In this document: positions 1 to 8,376 of the stretch, in pieces | How positions within the stretch are numbered: the stretch's first letter is position 1 | How the letters are laid out: every line of letters begins with the position of its first letter | Origin: Chloroflexota bacterium | GTDB taxonomy: Bacteria > Chloroflexota > Anaerolineae > Aggregatilineales > Phototrophicaceae | Direction: 5' to 3' | Assembly (NCBI GenBank): GCA_011523545.1 | Contig: WTGN01000010.1 | Location: 83,921 to 147,920 of the forward strand | DNA length: 64,000 nucleotides | Notes under the pieces: model-generated | What the model was told of the DNA's origin: nothing | The model's database searches: none | What the model saw: the letters and a program-made list of their open reading frames with translations, nothing else | Program-made: the position numbers and the translations under genes

Positions 1-179
1 GCCGCCTCGCAACCCAGCCCTTGCAAAGCCTTCACGGTTTCACTGGCTTCGGATTTGTGCGATAAATAGGTGATGCACAGGCGCGCGCCGCATTTCGCCA
101 GCGCTTTGGCGACGCCGGCGCCGATGCCGACATTGCCGCCGGTAATCAATGCTGTCTTGCCGTCAAGATTAATCTGCAT
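1..179 (-). CDS. SDR-family oxidoreductase (partial, 5' end only)
   Basis: Only the first 59 or so codons lie in the window; the gene runs off the left edge. Translation from the ATG at 179 begins MQINLDGKTALITGG and continues NVGIGAGVAKALAKCGARL, the Rossmann TGxxxGxG nucleotide-binding motif that opens short-chain dehydrogenases, followed by a basic stretch after the second beta strand. The substrate cannot be told because the active-site Tyr-x-x-x-Lys part is outside. It is divergent from the amidase pair to its right, with a dyad-rich spacer between them. Confidence 0.85.
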   Translation of the reverse strand, partial: MQINLDGKTALITGGNVGIGAGVAKALAKCGARLCITYLSHKSEASETVKALQGLGCEA

Positions 180-192
180 ACCCGCATCCTTG

Positions 193-224
193 TTTGATAA
201 TGTCAAACTGTGTACATCATTATC
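193..224. promoter_or_regulatory. Overlapping dyads upstream of the SDR gene
   Basis: Two inverted repeats overlap here: TTTGA-5 nt-TCAAA at 193-207 and GATAATG...CATTATC at 196-224. They lie 14-45 bp upstream of the SDR start on the minus strand, where an operator would be expected. No regulator gene is adjacent. The rest of the spacer (225-513) shows no gene or recognisable RNA. Confidence 0.3.
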
Positions 225-513
225 GTACCCAGGATTATAGACATTGCTCTAGTATTTGTCAAGGCACGTAAGCCCTTGGCGGCGCGATTGCATTGCGCTA
301 TTGCAATACCGCCTAGTACACCGAGAATCAGGTAAGGCAATTCTGCAATTGTCCTTATGGCGAACACAGTTGGCGCAGCCTCGCAATTCGCCACCGCCCG
401 TCTGCCCGTCTTTGCCGCGACAGGCAACCGTGGAAACAGTGACATACTTCCCGCGCCACTGCGATACAATATGAGGAAACGCTGACGAAAATCGTCCCAG
501 GGAGAAATGCCTC

Positions 514-714
514 ATGCCGCGCGCGAATCAAGCCCTTGACCCAGATAACGATAGCGAAGCCTTGGCAGAGCTGGCGCGACGGCTGCGGCTGACGGTCACG
601 CCGGAGGACTTGACGGCGCTGGCCCAACAACTGCAGGTGATTGACGAGCTGGAAGAGAAAGCGCTCCAGGACACTGCGCCGATACTGCGCATGGATGCGG
701 ACTGGCATGACTGA
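514..714 (+). CDS. Small GatC/AtzG-like amidase partner
   Basis: A 66-residue acidic, helical protein. An AGGGAG ribosome site at 499-504 precedes the ATG by 9 bases. Size, the helix-turn-helix pattern (LAELARRLRLTVTPEDLTAL) and position just before an amidase match the DUF4089/AtzG-like and GatC-like small subunits, which stabilise their partner amidase. Its stop overlaps the amidase start by 8 bases, so the two are translationally coupled. By family knowledge AtzG supports AtzE; GatC supports GatA. No gatB is nearby, which argues against the tRNA transamidase. The assignment rests on size, pattern and context. Confidence 0.6.
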   Translation: MPRANQALDPDNDSEALAELARRLRLTVTPEDLTALAQQLQVIDELEEKALQDTAPILRMDADWHD

Positions 715-2137
715 TTCAGGCGCTCTCATTGATCTGTCCATCAGCGAGGCGGCCGCCGCCCTCCGGCGGGGCGCGACCACATCAGTCGCGCTGACCCAGG
801 CGACGCTCGCGCGCATCAAAGAGACCGAGCCAACGCTGCAGGCTTACGCGACTGTGCCGGCTGAATTGGCGCTGGCCGCCGCTGAACGGGCGGACCGGGA
901 ACTCGCCGCCGGGCAGGATCGCGGTCCGCTGCAGGGCATCCCCATCGCCGTCAAAGACAATTGCTACAGCAAGGACATCCGCACCGAAGTCGGTTCCAAA
1001 GTGTACGCCGGTTTCCTGCCGGATTACGATGCGACGGTGGTGGCGAAGCTTCATGCCGCCGGCGCCGTCCTGATTGGCAAGACAGTCTGCCATGAGTTCT
1101 CCTGCGGCGGAAGCGACCCCCCGACGCGAAGCCCGTGGGACCTCAGCCGCTTCCCCGGCGGCAGCAGCATCGGCTCGGGCGTGGCCTTGGCGGCGCGCTC
1201 GGCTTTCGGCGCAATCGGCACCGATACCGGCGGCTCGGTCCGCATACCGGCTTCCATCAACAATCTTGTCGGCATGAAAGCGACCTACGGGCGTGTCAGC
1301 GCGTATGGCGTCGTGCCGCTGGCCTGGTCCCTCGATCATGTCGGCCCGATGACGCGCACGGTGCTGGATAATGCGCTCATGCTGCGCGCGATCGCCGGGC
1401 AGGACCCTCAAGATGTCAATTCCGCTCGGGTGGCTGTGCCAGATTTCGCCGCTGGCATTGACGGCGGCACTGCTGGCGCGCGCATCGGCATCGACCGCGG
1501 CTATTTTCTGTATCCCGGCGTTGTCGACAGTGTGCGCGCGGCGACCGACGGCGTCATTGAAACCCTGGCGGCGCTGGGCGCGGACATCGTCGAGGTCAAT
1601 CTGCCCGAGCTGGCGCTGACGCGCGAGACGCTGAGCACGATCAGAATGGTGGAATCGGCCAGTTATCACCGGCGGCAAATCCAGGAGCAGGGCCATCTCT
1701 ACAGCCCCGGCACGCGCGCCACGCTGGAGATCGGCCAGGTGATCCCAGCGACTGCTTATGTCGCCGCTTTGCGCGCCCGCGAGCGCTTTCGCACGGCCAT
1801 GAAGGCGCTGTTCAAGCGCGAGACGCTTGATGCGTTGATCACGCCGACGATCCCCGTCCTGGCGCCCTTGCGCGCCGACGTCTGGCAGCCGCGCGCTGAT
1901 ATGGAAAACGGCGAGACGCCCACCGACGGCTTTGTGCATCACGTCTATCCGGCCAACCTGAGCGGGCAGCCGGCCATCAGCGCGCCGGCTGGGTTCAGTC
2001 CCGATGGTTTGCCGATCGGTTATTCATTGATCGGGCGGCCCTTTGATGAAGCGACGCTCTACCGCATCGCCTATGCGTACGAGAAGTCGCAGAACTGGAA
2101 CGAGCGTCAGCCGCCGCAAGCCTACCCGACCGGGTGA
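707..2137 (+). CDS. Amidase-signature hydrolase (AtzE/GatA-like)
   Basis: A 476-residue amidase-signature enzyme that hydrolyses an amide bond in the cytoplasm. The Ser-cisSer-Lys triad is visible: Lys83 in IAVKDN, Ser154 in FPGGSSIGSG and Ser177 in GTDTGGSVRIPA. The reading frame is open back to 641, but the ATG at 707, overlapping the upstream stop, gives the normal family N-terminus and coupling to the small partner gene. The pair resembles the AtzG-AtzE arrangement (carboxybiuret-type hydrolase) as much as GatCA. Without gatB, a small-molecule amidase is more likely than tRNA transamidation. The true substrate cannot be read from the sequence. Confidence 0.85.
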   Translation: MTDSGALIDLSISEAAAALRRGATTSVALTQATLARIKETEPTLQAYATVPAELALAAAERADRELAAGQDRGPLQGIPIAVKDNCYSKDIRTEVGSKVYAGFLPDYDATVVAKLHAAGAVLIGKTVCHEFSCGGSDPPTRSPWDLSRFPGGSSIGSGVALAARSAFGAIGTDTGGSVRIPASINNLVGMKATYGRVSAYGVVPLAWSLDHVGPMTRTVLDNALMLRAIAGQDPQDVNSARVAVPDFAAGIDGGTAGARIGIDRGYFLYPGVVDSVRAATDGVIETLAALGADIVEVNLPELALTRETLSTIRMVESASYHRRQIQEQGHLYSPGTRATLEIGQVIPATAYVAALRARERFRTAMKALFKRETLDALITPTIPVLAPLRADVWQPRADMENGETPTDGFVHHVYPANLSGQPAISAPAGFSPDGLPIGYSLIGRPFDEATLYRIAYAYEKSQNWNERQPPQAYPTG

Positions 2138-2155
2138 CCCGCCGGCAACGCAAAC

Positions 2156-2178
2156 AGGGGCGACTTATCAAGTCGCCC
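2156..2178. repeat. Half-copy of the GTAGGGGCGA palindromic repeat
   Basis: An imperfect hairpin, AGGGGCGACTT then AAGTCGCCC, lying just after the amidase stop. It belongs to the interspersed GTAGGGGCGA...TCGCCC family found in most intergenic gaps of this window. Confidence 0.7.
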
Positions 2179-2359
2179 GAGAGCTCGGCTAGCAGATGGC
2201 GGTCGACCGACGGTCAGTGTCTGCGCGCCCCTACCAATCTGTCTAAGCGCGGATGTCACCGCCCCCGCCACGTCCGCCGCATTGAAAAGCCGCCTTCAAA
2301 ATAGTAAAGTAGAGATGCCGGTTCAAATTCGCATATTATCTCAATAGGGAGAGTAGGAA

Positions 2360-4399
2360 ATGAAAAAGCTCATTGTAGTGTTCAGCCTGCTGGCGCTCTT
2401 GCTGGCCCTGGCGCCATTGGCCGCGGCCCAAGGCGGCGCCGAAACCTTGTGCCTGGTGACGGACATCGGGCGCGTCAACGATGGCACCTTCAATCAGTTC
2501 GCCCATGAAGGCGCGCTGGACGCCGCCGATGAATACGACCTCGAATACAAATTCATCGAGACCCAAGCCGAAACCGACTACGACTCCAATATCCAGACCT
2601 GCGTTGATGAGGGTTTTGAGATCGTCATCACCGTCGGCTTTCTGATCGCTGACGCCACCTACGCGGCGGCCGAAGCCAATCCGGATGTTTATTTCCTGGG
2701 CGTAGATCACTTCCTGATGGGCGGCCCGGCGAATTACGTCGGCATCCAATTCCGTGAAGATCAATCGGGCTTCCTGGCGGGCGTGCTGGCGGCGCAGGTG
2801 GCCGATTCAATCGGCTCCGACACCATCGCCGGCATCTACGGCATCGACATCCCGCCGGTCAAGAAGTTCCGCAATGGCTATGAACAGGGCGCGCGTTACA
2901 TCAACCCCGATCTGAATCTGCTCGGCGTGTACATCGACAGCTTCATCGCGCCTGACCGCGGGGCGTCGGCGGCCGAGCAGTTCATCGGCGAAGGCGCGTC
3001 AGTCATCTTCGGCGCGGGCGGCCCGACCGGCACCGGCGGCATCCTGGCGGCGGCCCAGCAGGGCGTCTATGTAATCGGCGTCGACCAGGATGAATATGTC
3101 ACCAGCTTCGGCGGCGGCGAAACACCGGGCTCCGAATACATCATTTCCAGCGCGGTCAAACGCGTGGACCAGGGCGTCTACGATATGGTGGCGGCTTTGG
3201 CCGAGGGCATGATGGCGGATTTCCCCGGCGGCGGCATCTACCTGATGGATGTGGCGCTGAACGGCGTCGGCCTGGCCGACAAGCATGATGCCGATATCGA
3301 TGACGCCTTTTTCGACACCGCCGCCGGCGTCGCCGATATGATGATCACGGGCGAGGTCAGCACCGGCGTCGACCCGGTCTCGGGCGATCTGCTGGCGATG
3401 GACATGATGGAAGACCAGGCGGCCGAGATGATGGGCATCGAGACTGTCTGCCTGGTCACCGATCTGGGGCGCGTCAACGACGGCACCTTCAACCAGTCGG
3501 CGCATGAAGGCGCGGAGGCGGCCGCTGACGAATACGACCTGGAGTATGACTTCATCGAAACCCAAGCCGAGACCGACTACGAAGCCAATATCCAAACCTG
3601 CGTTGACGAGGGCTACGAAGCCATCATCACCGTCGGCTTCCTCATCGCGGACGCCACCCACGCCGCGGCGGAAGCCAACCCGGATGTCTTCTTCCTGGGC
3701 GTCGATCAATTTGTCGCCGATGGCCCGACGAATTATGTCGGCATTCAATTCCGCGAGGATCAATCCGGTTTCATGACCGGCGTGCTGGCTGCCTATGTCG
3801 CCGAATGGCAAGGCTCGGACACGATCGCCGGCGTCTACGGCATTGATATCCCGCCGGTCAAGCGCTTCCGCAACGGTTATGAGCAGGGCGCGCGCCACGT
3901 CAATCCCGATTTGAAGATTCTCGGCGTCTACATCGACAGCTTCATCGCCCCCGATCGCGGCGGCTCGGCGGCGCTGCAATTCATCGGCGAAGGCGCGACC
4001 GTGCTCTTCGGCGGCGGCGGCCCCACCGGCACCGGCGCCATCCTGGCCGGCGCGCAAGAAGGCGTCTATGTCATCGGCGTCGACAAGGACGAGTACATCA
4101 CCAGCTTCGGCGCGGGCGAGACCGCAGGCGCCGAGTTCATCATTTCGAGCGCGCTCAAGCGGGTCGATCAAGGTGTTTACGATATGGTCGCCATGCTGGC
4201 GGAAGGCGATTTGAGCGGCTTCCCCGGCGGCGGCGTCTTCCTGATGGACGCGGCGATGAACGGCGTCGGCCTGGCCCCGCCGCATGAGTCGGATATCCCC
4301 GACTCGGTCTGGGACAAGGTGGACGCGGTCAACGCGGTCTTGATCGCCGGCGGTATCGAAACCGGCGTCAACCTGATGACCGGCGATCTGCTGGAATAA
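2360..4399 (+). CDS. BMP-family binding protein, internally duplicated (two domains)
   Basis: A 679-residue secreted substrate-binding protein of the BMP/PnrA family (nucleoside- or small-molecule-binding, partner of ABC importers). Residues 1-24 are a signal peptide ending APLAAAQG without a lipobox. Domain 1 begins at Glu28 (ETLCLVTDIGRVNDGTFNQ) and domain 2 at Glu361 (ETVCLVTDLGRVNDGTFNQ). The two copies are near-identical over about 320 residues, sharing INPD/VNPD, PPVK and GGPTGTG blocks. A family member normally has one such domain of about 330 residues, so this is a tandem fusion. A GGGAGAGTAGGAA ribosome site precedes the ATG. No permease or ATPase gene adjoins; the BMP-type transporter at 40.8-46.9 kb is the only one in view. 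Confidence 0.88.
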   Translation: MKKLIVVFSLLALLLALAPLAAAQGGAETLCLVTDIGRVNDGTFNQFAHEGALDAADEYDLEYKFIETQAETDYDSNIQTCVDEGFEIVITVGFLIADATYAAAEANPDVYFLGVDHFLMGGPANYVGIQFREDQSGFLAGVLAAQVADSIGSDTIAGIYGIDIPPVKKFRNGYEQGARYINPDLNLLGVYIDSFIAPDRGASAAEQFIGEGASVIFGAGGPTGTGGILAAAQQGVYVIGVDQDEYVTSFGGGETPGSEYIISSAVKRVDQGVYDMVAALAEGMMADFPGGGIYLMDVALNGVGLADKHDADIDDAFFDTAAGVADMMITGEVSTGVDPVSGDLLAMDMMEDQAAEMMGIETVCLVTDLGRVNDGTFNQSAHEGAEAAADEYDLEYDFIETQAETDYEANIQTCVDEGYEAIITVGFLIADATHAAAEANPDVFFLGVDQFVADGPTNYVGIQFREDQSGFMTGVLAAYVAEWQGSDTIAGVYGIDIPPVKRFRNGYEQGARHVNPDLKILGVYIDSFIAPDRGGSAALQFIGEGATVLFGGGGPTGTGAILAGAQEGVYVIGVDKDEYITSFGAGETAGAEFIISSALKRVDQGVYDMVAMLAEGDLSGFPGGGVFLMDAAMNGVGLAPPHESDIPDSVWDKVDAVNAVLIAGGIETGVNLMTGDLLE

Positions 4400-4417
4400 C
4401 GCTGACTTGCTGAAACT

Positions 4418-4441
4418 GTAGGGGCGAGACTTGCCTCGCCC
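4418..4441. repeat. Half-copy of the GTAGGGGCGA palindromic repeat
   Basis: GTAGGGGCGAGACTTGCCTCGCCC forms a short hairpin (GGCGAG/CTCGCC) 18 bases after the duplicated BMP gene. It could act as a transcript end but has no U-tract. Confidence 0.6.
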
Positions 4442-4573
4442 TCCCGCCCTTTACACACTACATACACAGCGCGCAGCCTCATCATTAGATGGGGCTGTTT
4501 TGCGTCGTGCGCCAATTCCCGCGGCAAAGCGCTTGATCCACACAGGCAATGATCCGGACAGAAAACAGAGCTT

Positions 4574-4585
4574 GAAACCAGTTTC
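4574..4585. promoter_or_regulatory. LacI-type operator O1 (auto-regulatory)
   Basis: GAAACCAGTTTC, a near-palindrome of the same core as the perfect site at 4629, lies 11 bases upstream of the -35 box of the LacI gene. Confidence 0.6.
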
Positions 4586-4595
4586 CAAAAAATGC

Positions 4596-4640
4596 TTGAC
4601 AAGCCGCCAGCAATGCGATACAGTAGATGAAACCGGTTTC
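4596..4640 (+). promoter_or_regulatory. Promoter plus LacI operator O2
   Basis: TTGACA (4596-4601), a 17-base spacer and TACAGT (4619-4624) form a sigma70-like promoter. It is followed by the perfect 12-base palindrome GAAACCGGTTTC at 4629-4640. The operator sits at the expected transcription start, with the regulator's ATG 15 bases later, so the LacI protein probably represses itself. Confidence 0.7.
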
Positions 4641-4655
4641 AAAGTATGGCATCCA

Positions 4656-5681
4656 ATGCGTAACAGAATCACCATCCAGCGTGTCGCCGAACTGGCCAAT
4701 GTCTCCAAGGCCACCGTCTCGCGCGTCCTCAATGGTTATCCCCACGTGCGCCCGGAAGTGCGCGACAAAGTCCAGCGGATCATCGACGAGACCGGTTATC
4801 AGCCGCACAATATCGCCCGGCTGCTGGCATCCGACCGCTCCAGCATCATTGGCCTGGCCATCTCGAGCAGCGCGCAAGTCGTCTTCAACGATCCCTATTT
4901 TCCCGCCATCACCGAGGCGGTCTCCAAGGGGGCCGCCAGCAAATCCTTGGTTCTGTCGCTCTTTGTCTCTTATACCGATCAGCAAGGGCAGGACACGCTG
5001 GGGCGGATCCTGGCGGGCGGTCTCCTGGATGGCCTCCTCCTCACCGCTGATTACAAGGGCATTTCAGTTCTGCCGCAGTGGCGCCAGGCGGATATTCCCG
5101 TTCTCTTCATCGGGCGCCCGACCAATACAGTCGGCATAAATTATGTCGATGTGGACAATGTCCAGGGCGGCTGGCTGGCGACTTCGCACTTGATCGACCT
5201 CGGCTATGAACGCGTGGCCACCATCGGCTCGAATCGAAATGCCGCCGGCGATGACCGCGTCACCGGTTATCGAAAAGCCCTGAAGCAACATGGGCTGGCT
5301 TGGGACGAGCGCCTGGTCGCCTTTGGCGATTACTCGCCGGAGAGCGGTTATGCCGGCATGCAGGCGCTGCTTCCCTATAAGCCGCAGGCGGTTTTCGTGG
5401 CGTCGGATACGATGGCGCTGGGCGCGCTGCGGGCATTGCGCGAAGCCGGCTTGCGCGTGCCGGAAGATGTCGCCCTGGTCGGCCATGATGACCTGCCGCC
5501 CGCCGTCCAAGCCGACCCGCCATTGACCACCGTTCGGCAGCCCATCGCCCGCACCGGCCAGTTAGCGGTAGACAAGCTGGCGCAGATCATCGACGCAAGC
5601 GAGGGCACGCCGGCGGAGAATTCAGTCCTGCCAGTAAAGTTGATTGTCCGCGAAAGTTGTGGCGCGCTTCCAGCGAAATAA
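4656..5681 (+). CDS. LacI-family transcriptional regulator
   Basis: A 341-residue repressor. The N-terminal helix-turn-helix is clear at residues 5-50 (ITIQRVAELANVSKATVSRV then the LNG...P hinge helix region), followed by the periplasmic-binding-like sugar-sensing domain with IGLAIS and typical C-terminal HDDLPPA and TTVRQPI motifs. The frame is open upstream, but the ATG at 4656 gives the standard LacI N-terminus and leaves the two GAAACC-type operators in the promoter. A third operator (5732-5747) lies before the sugar transporter, so it most likely controls the transporter and GH16 gene in response to a beta-glucan-derived sugar; the ligand is inferred from context. Confidence 0.92.
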   Translation: MRNRITIQRVAELANVSKATVSRVLNGYPHVRPEVRDKVQRIIDETGYQPHNIARLLASDRSSIIGLAISSSAQVVFNDPYFPAITEAVSKGAASKSLVLSLFVSYTDQQGQDTLGRILAGGLLDGLLLTADYKGISVLPQWRQADIPVLFIGRPTNTVGINYVDVDNVQGGWLATSHLIDLGYERVATIGSNRNAAGDDRVTGYRKALKQHGLAWDERLVAFGDYSPESGYAGMQALLPYKPQAVFVASDTMALGALRALREAGLRVPEDVALVGHDDLPPAVQADPPLTTVRQPIARTGQLAVDKLAQIIDASEGTPAENSVLPVKLIVRESCGALPAK

Positions 5682-5731
5682 AAGCTGACAGCAGAGAGGA
5701 GATCCAATATTGAAAAAACATGTCCCAAGTT

Positions 5732-5747
5732 TTGAAACCGCTTTCAA
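5732..5747. promoter_or_regulatory. LacI-type operator O3 before the sugar ABC operon
   Basis: TTGAAACCGCTTTCAA: the outer TTGAAA/TTTCAA arms are perfect and the core matches the sites in front of the LacI gene. It lies 145 bases upstream of the binding-protein start, linking regulator and transporter. The rest of 5682-5891 shows no gene. Confidence 0.65.
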
Positions 5748-5891
5748 CAGCGAGGAGCGGACTAGCGTCATGGCGGAAGCGACCGCCCCTCGCGAAGCGG
5801 CGAAAGGACCGCCGCGCTCTTGCCGCTCGCTGTGAAAAAGGCTTCAAGACCCTTCGTTAGGCTAGCATCATCCAATGACAAGGAGCAGAAA

Positions 5892-7289
5892 ATGCCAAGC
5901 AAGAAGCAGTTCACTTTATTTGTTCTTCTGAGTTTGATCTTCGCGTTGACAGCCAGTCTGGCCAGCGCGCAGGATCGCGTGCGCATCCGCTGGTATGTCG
6001 GCCTGGGCGCCGGCACGGACGCGCCGCTGGTCGCCGCCCAGGAAGAAGTCGTTGCCGATTTCAATGAATCGCAGGACGCCATCGAGCTCGTGCTTGAAAT
6101 CGTCGACAACGAGCAAGCCTATGATGTACTGAGCACGCAGATCGCCGCCGGCAACGCGCCGGATATCGTCGGTCCGATGGGCATTCGCGGGCGCGCTTCC
6201 TTCCCCGGCGCCTGGCTGGATCTGACATCGCTGATCGAAGCCAACGACTATGACCTCAAGGACTTCGACCCGGCGCTGATCGACTTCTACCGCGTCGAGG
6301 GCGAGGGGCAGTTGGGCATTCCCTTTGCCGTTTTCCCCTCATTCCTGATGTATAACGTCGATCTCTTTGACGAAGCCGGCATTCCCTATCCGCCCAGCGC
6401 TTACGGCGAAAGCTACACCGATTGGGAAGGCGCCGAGCATGAATGGAATATCGGCACCCTGAGCGAAGTCGCCAAGATTCTCTCTGTCGATATCAATGGC
6501 AACGACGCCACCATGGAAGAATACGATACCGGCAATATCGTGCAATTCGGTTATGGCAGCCAGTTTACCGATGTCCGCGGCCGCGCGACGCTCTTCGGCG
6601 CCGCCAACTTTGTTGATGCCGAGGGCAACGCCGTCATCCCCGATGTTTGGCGCGAAGCCGAGCACTGGTACCACAACGCCATGTGGAGCGACTACTTCAT
6701 GCCCAACGCCGTCTACAGCGGCAGCGAGATCATGGGCGGCGGCAGCGCCAACTGGTTCGACACCGGCAATATGGGCATGGTCACGATTCACCTCTGGTTC
6801 CTCGGCTGGGGCACCTCCAACCTGGACGCCGCTTGGGATTTCGCGCCCGTTCCCTCAAATAATGGCGTCGCCACCGCCAAGCTGCATGCCGATACCTTCG
6901 GCGTCATGAAAAGCAGCGAAAACCCGGAGGAAGCCTTCACTGTTTTGACCTACCTGCTGGGCGAGCGCGCGGCCGATCTGACCAGCCTCTACGGCGGCAT
7001 GCCGGCCCGCCTGAGCTTGCAAGGTGACTTCATCGAGCGCACCGTCGCCGCCCAAAGCGAGGTCTACCCGAATGTCGATTGGGCCAATCTGAATTGGGAT
7101 GTCGTGCTGGCCGGCTTGCAGCATCCTGACAACCCCAACCACGAAGAGGGCATGCCCAGCTTCCTGGAAGCCAGCGCCCGCTACAACGAGTACGCGCAGC
7201 TGGTGGACAACAACGGCGATGAAGACGTGGACGCCGCCCTGGATGCGCTGCGGGACGACCTGCAAGCCATCTTCGACGCCGACATGTAA
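5892..7289 (+). CDS. Sugar ABC transporter, extracellular substrate-binding protein (family 1)
   Basis: A 465-residue secreted solute-binding protein. The signal peptide is residues 1-26 (hydrophobic FVLLSLIFALTASLASA) with no lipobox Cys. The mature part has family-1 features: an N-terminal IRWYVGLGAGTD strand, AAGNAPDIVGP (the usual sugar-binding-protein block), and an aromatic-rich C-terminal half. The ATG at 5892, with AGGAG just upstream, is preferred to the in-frame start at 5820, which would bury the signal peptide. It is the first gene of a binding protein-permease-permease-GH16 run, so the ligand is probably an oligosaccharide released by the glucanase (inference). Confidence 0.9.
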   Translation: MPSKKQFTLFVLLSLIFALTASLASAQDRVRIRWYVGLGAGTDAPLVAAQEEVVADFNESQDAIELVLEIVDNEQAYDVLSTQIAAGNAPDIVGPMGIRGRASFPGAWLDLTSLIEANDYDLKDFDPALIDFYRVEGEGQLGIPFAVFPSFLMYNVDLFDEAGIPYPPSAYGESYTDWEGAEHEWNIGTLSEVAKILSVDINGNDATMEEYDTGNIVQFGYGSQFTDVRGRATLFGAANFVDAEGNAVIPDVWREAEHWYHNAMWSDYFMPNAVYSGSEIMGGGSANWFDTGNMGMVTIHLWFLGWGTSNLDAAWDFAPVPSNNGVATAKLHADTFGVMKSSENPEEAFTVLTYLLGERAADLTSLYGGMPARLSLQGDFIERTVAAQSEVYPNVDWANLNWDVVLAGLQHPDNPNHEEGMPSFLEASARYNEYAQLVDNNGDEDVDAALDALRDDLQAIFDADM

Positions 7290-7383
7290 CGGGCATCCTG
7301 ACGACAGTTTCCTTACCGGTGGCGGTCTGCTTGCGGCCCGCCGCCGGGCCTAACCCGCACACCCTAGTTGAAGGGTTCCAGTC

Positions 7384-8376
7384 ATGGATATGTTCACTGA
7401 ATTTGGCGCCGCGCGCGGGCAAGCCAGGTGGAGCATTCGCGCGGCATTGCGGCTGGCAGGCGCGCAGCGTGAAGAGGCGAAATGGGGCTTGCTCTTCATC
7501 GGCCCCTGGCTGATCGGCTTCACTTTGTTCTACCTCGCGCCGATGATCGTTTCATTTTTGTTCTCGCTTTACGATTTCACCCTTTCGGCGCCGGACGACG
7601 CCGTCTTTGTCGGCATCGACAATTGGCGGCGCATGCTGGCGGAAGATCCCAAAACCTGGGAATCACTATTTGTCACTTTCAAGTTCGCCTTGATTTCCTT
7701 GCCCATCGGCATGGTGTCGGCTTTCCTCCTGGCGGTGCTGCTCAATTCGCAGCATCTCATGGGGCGCAACGTCATGCGCACGCTCTTTTACGCGCCGACG
7801 ATGGTGCCGCTGATCGCGGCGATCCTGATCTGGTCGCGCGTGTTGAATCCGCAGACGGGCTGGCTCAATCAGATGATTCAGGTCACGGGCATTCAAGCGG
7901 TCGGCATGGACGGCCTGCGCTGGCTGGATGACCCCAGCTTGATCTACATCGCCTACACCTTCATCGGTCTGTGGGGCATCGGCAATGCCATTCTGATCAA
8001 TCTGGCGAGCTTGCAGGGCGTGCCCACCGAGCTCTACGAAGCGGCTTCAATCGACGGCGCCGGCTGGCTGCGGCAGTTGTGGTCGGTGACTATACCGATG
8101 GTGACGCCGGTCATCTTTTACAACCTGGTGCTGAGCACCGTTGGCCTGCTGCAATACTTCATCGTGCCCTACGTGCTCAACGGCGGCAATGGCTACCCCG
8201 AAGGCAGCACCAACTTCTATATGATCTATTTCTACAAGCAGGCCTTTCCCTTCCAGAATATGGGCTACGGCGCCACCCTCGCCTGGTTCATGTTCATCAT
8301 TGGGTTGGGCATCACGATTTTCCTCTTCTGGTCCGGCCGCTTTTGGGTCTATTACGCCGGGGAGAGCAGATCATGA
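7384..8376 (+). CDS. Sugar ABC transporter permease (MalF/UgpA type)
   Basis: A 330-residue inner-membrane permease with six predicted membrane segments (first at about residues 37-60, GLLFIGPWLIGFTLFYLAP). The cytoplasmic EAA loop is at about 217-236 (YEAASIDGAGWLRQLW), the contact site for the ATPase. The stop overlaps the next permease start (ATGA, 4 bases). No ATP-binding gene is in the cassette, so a shared MsmK-like ATPase encoded elsewhere is expected. Confidence 0.92.
   Translation: MDMFTEFGAARGQARWSIRAALRLAGAQREEAKWGLLFIGPWLIGFTLFYLAPMIVSFLFSLYDFTLSAPDDAVFVGIDNWRRMLAEDPKTWESLFVTFKFALISLPIGMVSAFLLAVLLNSQHLMGRNVMRTLFYAPTMVPLIAAILIWSRVLNPQTGWLNQMIQVTGIQAVGMDGLRWLDDPSLIYIAYTFIGLWGIGNAILINLASLQGVPTELYEAASIDGAGWLRQLWSVTIPMVTPVIFYNLVLSTVGLLQYFIVPYVLNGGNGYPEGSTNFYMIYFYKQAFPFQNMGYGATLAWFMFIIGLGITIFLFWSGRFWVYYAGESRS

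Noticed and set aside
2999..4285. 428-codon minus-strand frame inside the duplicated BMP gene
   Set aside because: Antisense to the BMP domains and itself repeated with the same period; no domain.
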